DNA of 64,000 bases from Linum tenue (taxonomy: Eukaryota > Streptophyta > Magnoliopsida > Malpighiales > Linaceae): contig CAMGYJ010000010.1 in assembly GCA_946122785.1 (NCBI GenBank), forward strand, positions 46,335,134 through 46,399,133, read 5' to 3'. The translations under genes were made by a program, and so were the position numbers. How positions within the stretch are numbered: position 1 is the stretch's first letter; every line of letters starts with the position of its first letter. The notes below the pieces were generated by a model. The model worked only from the letters and a program-made list of their open reading frames with translations. It had not been told where the DNA came from and did not search any database. This document shows positions 56,429-64,000 of this stretch, one piece after another.

Positions 56429-57040
56429 TGACTTTTCATTTGCCTCATAACTTACATTTTACAATGGCTCCAAACTTGGATGAGTTTCTGTTCAGCAAAT
56501 AAATTTTTAATGATGTAAAATTTATGAAACTAAGATGCATATTAATAAACAATGTAAGGTCTCATCTTCCCTCTTAAGCACTACATATCATTGTTTACTT
56601 ACCATTAAATTAGAGTCTTTCTAACTTGAGTAAGAGCTACAATGACTTTTATGAACTTTCACTGCTCATATATCACAAGTGTTCAAATCATTATCAAGTG
56701 TTCATACAATGACTTTTATTGTTGTGGATTTCCCTCAAAATGTTAGGTATGCTGCTTTTAGTTTTTGCCTTCTTTTCGCTTTGATTTAGCTTTTTATGTG
56801 TTGCTCTATTAGTTGAACTTGCAGTTGGAGATCTGCATGCTTTGTTTCATTATATAATTGAATACACTAAAGTCAATGGAACCATGACTGTGTGAGTTAG
56901 TTTGTTTCTTTTTAAGTACACTCTAAACATATGGTTTGTTTCATTAATATCATTGAATACACGAAAGTCAATGGAAAAGGCAAAAAAATTTATCGTATAC
57001 TGAAGATTGATTATGTACGTGTGATGTAAAACAACTCTTA

Positions 57041-57172
57041 TCATTGTTCTTCTTAGACATTTTTATATAGATATGACTTTGTTTGAAATATGAATTTATG
57101 TTAGTGTCATTGTTCTTCTTAGACATATTTATATAGATATGACTTTGTTTGAAATATGAATTTATGTTAGTG
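57041..57172 (+). repeat. Perfectly spaced two-copy tandem repeat, 66 bp
   Basis: 57041-57106 and 57107-57172 differ at only one or two bases (TCATTGTTCTTCTTAGACAT to TTTATGTTAGTG). A related duplication with ATTGAATACAC.AAAGTCAATGG lies at about 56857 and 56952. Confidence 0.92.
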
Positions 57173-57265
57173 TAGTTGAGAGTTGTTTGTCATTTTTTAG
57201 ACTTCATTAGTCAAATACATTAAATACTTTCCTTTATGGTTACTTCAATCCTCAATGTTTACTAC

Positions 57266-57345
57266 ACATACACATGAAAATCAAACATACACATGAAAAT
57301 CATACACATACACATGAAAATCAAACATACACATGAAAATCAAAC
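57266..57345 (+). repeat. Minisatellite ACACATGAAAATCAAACAT
   Basis: Four to five head-to-tail copies of a 17-20-bp unit immediately before a GC-rich hairpin. Such repeats just inside the 3' hairpin are seen in plant Helitrons. Confidence 0.85.
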
Positions 57346-57348
57346 TCT

Positions 57349-57377
57349 CCCGGCCAAGAGGCCGGGCCCTAATCTAG
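57349..57377 (+). mobile_element. Helitron 3' end (candidate)
   Basis: Perfect 7-bp stem CCCGGCC / GGCCGGG with loop AAGA, then CCCTAAT and CTAG, followed by T. It fits the hairpin plus CTRR rule. The minisatellite is on the internal side. The 5' end has not been located. Confidence 0.6.
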
Positions 57378-57378
57378 T

Positions 57379-58080
57379 TCCCTTATTGACGGGTAAGAGC
57401 CACCAGCAGTCGGTAAAGACGAAATTTAGCGACGGTCCACATAACGCTGTCACTAAAACATTCAGAAGTGGATTCTCATAATTTTGCACAAATACCTGCT
57501 ACGAAATATTTATTATCACATCAAATTTCAAAATTGACATTAACCATTAATATCCATACCACAAAACCACACCAATTAAGTCGCATTCGACATTACAAAT
57601 GATCGTACTTGTTTGAAACTCAACAACCAACAATTTTGCAAGAAAATGATTGAAGTTAAAGATAAAAGTTCCAGCAAGATCCATAATATAGAGCCCTTGC
57701 TTTCTTCTGAATCACCCATACCATGTACTGTGTCATCTTAACCTGTTTTAAAGCCAAGCAAAACAAATTCAATTCTCGTAACTGTACTAGCTGACGAAAC
57801 AAAGTCTTGATCTCAAAATTGTGGATCTAGAAATTGAAGATAACTGCTTCAACATAGGACAATGCTACACATAAATGATTACACTACTCTATATTTCATA
57901 CATATAATCAAGCCTCGGGCCTCATTAACTGCATGTGATTAATGAAGAAACAATATATTTTTTTAGTTGGTGCAATTTAGTGCTCAAACCTAGCTTTCAG
58001 AATGATATACCGGGGAAAAATATACTAAGACGAATGAGAATGGTGCATCCCAAAACCATATTCAAGAATGATAACATAAA
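57379..58080. other. No gene recognised
   Basis: Non-coding, AT-rich. It lies downstream (minus sense) of the gene fragments at 58081-59489 and may be trailing sequence of a captured transcript. Confidence 0.35.
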
Positions 58081-58218
58081 TCAATAACACTTTTTCACAA
58101 GCTTAGTAGCGTCATTATACTGGATTGGAACAAGCGCACATTTGCTTGAGTGTTCTCTCAGACACTGCCAATTAATTATATGCTTCCCCTTGTCATCCAT
58201 TTCATCATGTACTTTAAG
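58081..58218 (-). CDS. Possible exon fragment, unrecognised
   Basis: An open stretch of about 45 codons with an ordinary-looking peptide (HIINWQCLREHSSKCALVP), ending in TGA at 58081. Same strand as the beta-galactosidase and NAD(P)-binding fragments. I do not recognise it. Confidence 0.25.
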   Translation of the reverse strand, partial: LKVHDEMDDKGKHIINWQCLREHSSKCALVPIQYNDATKLVKKCY

Positions 58219-58425
58219 GCACTAAATGTTACTAAAAATCATCTCAACTTATTGCATTTTTTTTAAATGCAATTAGCAGCACTAACCTGATTGAAATACG
58301 TGGATTACAGAATCAAAAACCAAATTATGAGCCCTAAAAGCACCCAGTTGGAATCGTAAAGCATAGAATTTGAATCAAAACATAACTACCATGGCCATAA
58401 CAAAGTTCAAACTACATTACCTTAC

Positions 58426-59140
58426 CGAAATAGTGTACATTGAAGAAAACATGGAGGGCATGTCCTGCTGATTGCACATTGAGGCTTGGCTTAGGTCCAC
58501 CGTGGAGAAACAATTCTCATGGTCCGATGTGGACGCTGGAAAGTAAAGAAGATACTCAACAAGAAAGAACATTCAAAATTCTCTTAAGACTATTATAGCA
58601 AACCACAACTCACTTGGTCATGTACCACAGATAGTGACTAGTATCTCCAGTGACATTAATATGCTCCAAGAGCCCACGAGTCATCATCCTCGAGCTATCT
58701 ACATGAGAATTCATATCTTCCTTGTAAGTCTCCCACCACATCAATCTAGTACCGGTTGGCAACATTTGGACATTTGATGTCATAACTCCAACCTACACAT
58801 TAACAGCTTAATGAGCTGATTATCTTTTTCACAGCCAAGAAAATATGATTCTTGAGATAGATAAACATGAAACATCATTGGGGACACACAACTTATGATT
58901 CTCCAATTCCCTTGGTGTTTTGATTCTATCTACAGTTTAAGTACCTTGATTGCAGAGAAAGCTTGTTAAGAAGGTTACTCACCATGGCAAAGTTGAAAGC
59001 TACATGTCTGCAATCAGGAAGGATGTTGATGGACCAAGTAGGCAAGTCATAGTGCAAACCGTTGTAAGCCACCTTAGCAGGATACTTCATATGGTAGTAA
59101 GAAAGGCTGCACATTTATCGTGGCCTGAGAATACATGAGC
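58426..59140 (-). pseudogene. Beta-galactosidase (GH35) pseudogene, three exons
   Basis: Minus-strand exons with GT/AG borders. About 58983-59140: CAAFL, then KVAYNGLHYDLPTWSINILP. 58614-58792: LPTGTRLMWWETYKEDMNSH, ending INVTGDTSHYLWYMTK. 58426-58535: PSLNVQSAGHALHVFFN. These match successive parts of plant GH35 beta-galactosidases, secreted enzymes that trim galactose from cell-wall polysaccharides. The catalytic Glu residues lie upstream in the family and are not in this fragment. A frameshift near 59110 and a stop at about 58520 show that it is dead. Confidence 0.88.
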
Positions 59141-59221
59141 CTGATAGAGAAAGAACTGTTTATTAAGATGCTGCTAAACTTCTAATTCAACTGTGTAAAG
59201 GAAAACCAAAGCTTAAAGTTT

Positions 59222-59489
59222 ACATGTTGATAAGTGGAGGATTGAATAACATACAAGTTGAAGAGATGGGTTGTACTTGGAAAGGCTTTGTCTGGGCCTT
59301 GTCAACATCCATAACTCCAGCTTTTAATAGGTGGAACCCTTTGGATGGCAGCTGCTGGAAAATTCTCTTCCCAGTACTTCCAGTTGCACCAGCCAAAAAC
59401 ACTTTGTTTTTCTCTTCTACATTATTGTTCGTCTCTTCCTCAGTTTTCCCTGAAACTTCCTATGTAATTTCACTGCTGCTCCCTGCCAT
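59222..59489 (-). pseudogene. NAD(P)-binding Rossmann protein fragment (At2g34460-like)
   Basis: Starts at ATG 59489 with MAGSSSEIT, then an in-frame TAG, an acidic stretch and the nucleotide-binding motif VFLAGATGSTGKRI (GxxGxxG), then GVMDVDKAQT. It corresponds to the first exon of the mature part of a plastid NAD(P)-binding protein related to Arabidopsis At2g34460. The remainder of the Rossmann fold is missing. It lies 80 bp upstream, on the same strand, of the unrelated beta-galactosidase fragment. Confidence 0.82.
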
Positions 59490-62400
59490 CTGACATACAA
59501 AAATGCTTAAGAGCTCTCGAAAAAGGAAAGTGATGGTAAGGAAACTACCAGGTACCTATCTCTTTTACCAATATCAGAGTGAACTTAGCAAGGGTATATG
59601 TAGCCAAATCACAGTTTTCACACTTTGCTAGCTGGTGGTACTCAAAACATAAATTAATTTAGCAGCTAATCAAAGAATTGAAACTATAAAGCAGTGATAG
59701 ACCTAAGAGATTCTGAAATCAAAGTCAGGGATCAGTACGGTCATAAATCAATCAAATGAAACTATAGGTTTTATGCTAGAAATTTCTTATGTTACTTGAA
59801 CAAAGTAATATTCATGGATTAAGTAGAGTACAATAAAAAAGCATAGTACCTCAAGATGTGACTTTACTTTGCTCAAAATGGAACTGCAGAAAGGGAAATT
59901 TGGAATCATGAGTCCTTGCTCCAAATCTTAGAAATCAAAAGAACAAGTTAAAAACTAAACTTGCTCCTCACACTAACCCAAATTCTACCAACATCCACAA
60001 CCCATTAGCTTGATTCTATTTGTAATTGACATATATAACCAATCATTCAATCTCCACAAGCAATCATTGTACAAGTTAATAAAAACCACCACTTCTGTTG
60101 TTAGTCTGTAACCAAAGCAAATCGGACCATTTTAATAAATAAAAAAAGAAAATCGGACCAAATTAGTACTAATTGGGGAAAAATACAGCAGCAGCAAGAA
60201 AATAGAGGGGGCGGAGTAAACAATCGACTAAAACAAGATAGAAAAATTGTAGAAGCAGCAATAAGTTAAAGACGAAATGTTGCTTCTGAAACCCTACTGG
60301 AGATAGGGTTTGATTCTATCAGATAGAAAGGACACCAGAGGCTTCCATGCACGCAAGCGGAACGAAAGCCAAATCTCGTCGCTGATTCACAAATTGCGTT
60401 TCGAGCAATCTACATGCACAAACCAGATTTTGGAAACCGGAACTAAATAAGGCTCGAGATCAAGTTCAGAAAGTACCAAAAGAAATCGATGGAATGCGGA
60501 AGCGATCCATGATCGATTAGAGGTGTAGCCGAGTAGGATCTAAGAATACAGCCGACGAGAGGAGAAAACGACTTCACAAACCGGAGTTTAAGGTCGACGC
60601 AATGGAGAATACGGCTGGTGGCGAGAGGATAGCTCTTTCTGGATAGGAATTAGTATGAACGCGATAATTTGTCCATTGAGTGAAAAAATGGGTTCCGATA
60701 AAAATGGTCTTGTTTTCGAAGGAAAAAAAATGTTGTTGCATTTTGTTTTGTTGGGCCTCTCATCGGGTGTAGGAACTGCTGTATCATTCGCTGGCAAAAG
60801 CAAATTACATAAAGCCCGGGCAGCGGTTACCTTAACCTCCGAAAGAATACCCCTAGGCTTGGCCCATTTCCTTGTAATCTGGAATCTAGAAGTAACAAAA
60901 AAGTTCGTCCACAACCTTCTTACAGAAAAGATAGGGTGCTAACTCCTTAACTAGTATCTAAACCGTTCACTTCTATTTTAGATCTAATGGCTACAATTAA
61001 AGCAAGGATATAGTATGAAAATTAGAGGGAAAATTTAAATATAAAATAAATGATGATTTATCGAAAATATTGGAAATGCGGATTTAACAGGATTCCTCGG
61101 GGAAGGTTGCTATTCTTGGGAAATACTAATTAATACACATTTTTCAAAATAAAAACAGAATTTAAATTTACTCTTTCTCTCTCCCTTTATCACGTCCCTC
61201 TCTCTCTTGAATAATAAAGAATTAATAGAGTGATTATATAGTAGTAGTGTTACTGATTTTGATGATACAGTACAGTAGCATAGTAGTGTTTTTATGACAA
61301 TAGTAGTGTTCACAACCAATAGTAGTGTTTTGCAATAATCATTGATGTTGTTTATGTGGTAGGCTTATTGTTATTTCATTCCTTTGTTTGTTTCTTATAG
61401 TAGCAATTTCAGTTATCGTTACATTATGTTCAGTCATCCACTATGGTAATTGTTAATCACCATTGTAATAGTGTTTTACTATGATAGTAGTGATGATTTT
61501 ACAAGAGGAAATAGCCAACATCATATAGAATTCATTAGGAACAAAATCCAATATAAAAGTGAACTTGTTGCGTACACAGGAACTAGTTAAACACACTACT
61601 AATCTATCTAAACACAACTACGTCAATTTGAAAGGTAAAACTACTACATCCAAAAGGCATGAATACAAAATACTATTACTCTCCTTTCTAAATACCACAG
61701 AACTAAAAATACTACAATTCGAATTGAAAATGAGCCATAACTGCTGTGCATAAAAACCCACTACAAAAACTTAATACTAATACTACTTTGGCAAAGATTT
61801 CAGGCCACTCCGGTGTGGTTGTGGCTAAGCTTGTGGATTGCGAGGAAGAGTTTGTGGCTTAGCAATGAACCGAAGAATTAAGTTTGCATTGGCTAGCATC
61901 TTCACCATCCATGTCGTGAAACAATTTTTGCTGTCCACAGCAGGAGATAGTTGAACCACTACTTCGCAACAAAAAAAACTACTACATAGCAAGAAAAGTA
62001 GAAAACTACTACGCTACTTCGCAGCAAAAATACTACTACGTAGATACAAAATCACTATGATCAAACCACTACGTACATACAATATCACTACTACGAACAT
62101 ACAAAATCAACATGATCAAACCACTACACACATAAAAAAATAACAGTACAATATAATACATTCGTGGAAAGGATAAAACAGATCTGCAATAAATATATGA
62201 AATCAGAAGAGGAACACAGAAAATAAGAACGAAGGACAAAGAAATCGAGACCATTGACGATCAAAGCACTAAACAAATTAGTTCTGCAGAAACATACATG
62301 AAAGGAAAAAACAATAGTAGCAGCACATACGAGAAGAGCCATGCAAAAGCATATGCAAATGGGTGAAACCCAATTGAATACCGAAAGAAAAATTGTCCTT

Positions 62401-62614
62401 CTTACAAACCCAAGTTAACCGCCAGAGAAGGAAGCCGAAACAGATTAGAGAAGAAACAACCGATAGCCATGTGATCCGGGAGACTAACTACACGTCCATC
62501 GGATGATGAGCAACGCCGGAGAGATCAAGATCGGCAGAGGGCAAAGGGAAAATGAAGATAAAATGATGAGTGCAATTTTAATCGGGAAATTTGACGGCAA
62601 CGGAGGAGATATGA
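59490..62614. other. No gene recognised; TAGTAGTG-rich stretches
   Basis: 60240-60620 (minus) looks like a leader or first-exon region but has no clear protein. 60655-60942 is open on both strands without a recognisable domain. 61240-61500 and 61960-62130 are rich in TAGTAGTG and, inverted, CACTACTA motifs, suggesting the ends of a non-autonomous DNA element whose borders I cannot fix. Confidence 0.35.
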
Positions 62615-62760
62615 GAGCATCTTCATTGGTGCAATGGTATTTGCAATTGCATTTGTTTTTTTTATTGTTACTTTATTTTTTTGCAATCCAACTCATCTTA
62701 CTTGCATTGCACCACATCAATGCAATTAACTTGCAATTGCAACTAACTTTTTTGATTTAA
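62615..62760 (+). mobile_element. Possible PIF/Harbinger-like MITE end
   Basis: GAGCATCTTCATTGGTGCAA resembles a common Harbinger-type MITE terminus, followed by TTGCAATTGCA-rich sequence. No second terminus was found, so this is tentative. Confidence 0.3.
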
Positions 62761-62840
62761 TTTATTAAAACATAAACACTCAAATAATAAAATTAATGAA
62801 TAATTTAATAATAAAAAGATGATGTAGCTTGCATTCCATA

Positions 62841-62875
<35 letters not shown>

Positions 62876-62877
<2 letters not shown>

Positions 62878-63284
62878 TGCCTTCTACGGTACCCCGGGTG
62901 AAATCGGGGTACCGCATACCTTAAGTACGCAAACGCTATCTAGGACCTCGAATTAGCAGGATTTTTGGACATGATACTATACCCTAACCCTTAATGAGTG
63001 AACCCTAGGTTCCCTAAATTATCTAAATCATAAACTATAAACCCTAAGATGGTGCATTGATTTTTTGCTTATATTTGAACTAATCATAACCGTCGATTAT
63101 TGTTTCTAATTAAATTTATCTTGGGTATAAGGTTAAGAGAATTAAGACCTAGATTTTTGATCTTTAAGGGTTAGAGTATAGTATCATGTCCGAAAGATCA
63201 ATAAATTGAAGTTCTGGATAGCGGTTTTCTTACTCCTGGTATGCGGTACCCCAGATTTCACCCTGGGTACCGTAGAACTCCCCC
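62876..63284. mobile_element. MITE inserted in a TA microsatellite
   Basis: 409 bp, with long imperfect inverted ends of roughly 120 bp: CTACGGTACCC..GGGTGAAATC, GGGGTACCGCATACC and GGACATGATACTATA occur at both ends in inverse. Both flanks are (TA)n: 62843-62875 and 63285-63302. The target duplication is hidden in the TA run. No coding. Confidence 0.85.
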
Positions 63285-63347
63285 ATATATATATATATAT
63301 ATTGCTTAAATGGAGGACGAAGGCAAGAAAAAGAAGTTACAGGTCGA

Positions 63348-64000
63348 TTAAGTGAGGGGAGGAGAATGAGAAAACAATACGACGTTCAAGCTAACAGCCA
63401 TCATATTATCTCTCATAATCGAAGCTAGCCCGGATGGTGGGTGTGCAAGCTCATACATGCCATAGGGATAGATGAGACTGTGCTTCGAGAGCCAGTCCGC
63501 AGCTCTATTCCCTTCCCGGTATGTATGAGTGATGCTACCAACCAGTCTTGACTAAGCTTCCTGCGAATCGCCGCCAGAATCGCCGCCAGAATCATGCGAA
63601 TTCCCTTCCAGTCCATGAAAGAATGCCCAAAGCTCCGCTAGCGCAGGCCGTTCGTTGCGGCCCAATGTTACCACAAAACCACCCAACCAATGTCCAGAGG
63701 AGTCTCGCAGTAGACCACCAGCTCCTGAATGTCCCGGGTTTCCATTGGAGGCGCCATCAATATTTAAAGCCACCCATCCAAACTGAGGAGCCTTCCAGCT
63801 CACCTCGGCTAGAACTCGGTTCGGAGGGTGGTTTCTCGTACCCGGTAGAGCTGCAGCTGCATTCCAGGCTTCGTACCACATCTTTGCCTTAGTCATTATG
63901 GAGTGAGCAAGCGAAGGAGGCGTGAGAGCTGCACAACTTCCATGGAACGAAGCTGTTGATCTGTTCTTCCAAAGGAGCCATACTGCAATGCTAAAGAAAG
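63348..64000 (-). pseudogene. LINE ORF2 C-terminus (RNase H), partial
   Basis: The frame is open at the window edge. On the minus strand: a region typical after the RT (AVWLLWKNR), then a plant-LINE RNase H (RVT_3 type) with VALNIDGASNGNPGHSGAGG and RNERPALAELWAFFHGLE, holding the first catalytic Asp and the Glu. Around 63560-63600 a GGCGGCGATTC duplication and a deletion remove the middle of the domain. The C-terminal block (HTYREGNRAADWLSKHSL) follows in another frame to the stop at 63348. It is a decayed non-LTR retrotransposon; the rest lies beyond the window. Confidence 0.88.

Noticed and set aside
60655..60942. Open frames on both strands near 60.6-60.9 kb as a gene
   Set aside because: No recognisable domain, no splice context, and both strands are equally open.
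62990..63060. Scattered CCCTAA/AACCCT motifs as interstitial telomere
   Set aside because: Irregular spacing and few copies; they lie within a MITE with inverted ends.

Overview
The window is nuclear DNA of a flowering plant, most likely a eudicot. The evidence is spliced plant-type genes with GT/AG introns, Ty1/copia and Ty3/gypsy retrotransposons of plant lineages, a Mutator-like element (MULE) with a FAR1-type transposase, hAT, CACTA and Helitron ends, and fragments of plant gene families (TBL/PMR5, beta-galactosidase, a plastid NAD(P)-binding protein). I cannot name the species. No complete, undamaged cellular gene is visible. This is repeat-dominated DNA in which elements are stacked inside one another.

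Layout. 1-5.3 kb holds possible exon debris, a tandem duplication, a CACTA terminus and a MITE full of TTACGTAA palindromes. 5346-11153 is a nearly intact Ty1/copia element (Copia-1; target duplication CAGTC) sitting in an unidentified open frame on the minus strand. 11661-26808 is a second, decayed copy of the same family in reverse (Copia-2; ATTTT). Inside it lies Gypsy-B (12520-21810; CGTAA/CGTAG). In the 3' LTR of Gypsy-B sits Athila-C (13405-18204; TATAC), and in an LTR of Athila-C sits solo LTR D (13451-14397; CCAAT). This four-deep stack is dated relatively by its own target duplications.

27.1-34 kb contains four DNA transposons whose target duplications can be read directly: hAT 27153-31236, a MULE-MITE 31365-31936, a hAT MITE 32160-32606 and a hAT-like element 32791-33944. 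34114-45065 is an 11 kb MULE with a perfect 9-bp duplication (GCCCGACCC). It carries a six-exon Ulp1-like (C48) protease gene on + and a four-exon FAR1-type transposase gene on -, arranged tail to tail. About 36 copies of the palindrome ACCATATGGT lie in minisatellite arrays in its leader, introns and intergenic space. Both genes carry frameshifts.

45.3-48.9 kb is another nest: a foldback sequence holding a hAT MITE (45303-46234) and a hAT element (46391-48657), which itself contains an Athila-type solo LTR (46985-48547). 48.9-64 kb holds broken gene fragments (TBL, beta-galactosidase, NAD(P)-binding protein), an unusual interleaved MITE, two Helitron 3' ends, further MITEs and the 3' end of a LINE.

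Functionally, what the window encodes is transposition machinery. The Copia polyprotein and the MULE pair are the most complete, and both look recently inactivated. The best candidate for something under-described is the MULE, where a palindromic minisatellite permeates the non-coding parts of both genes.
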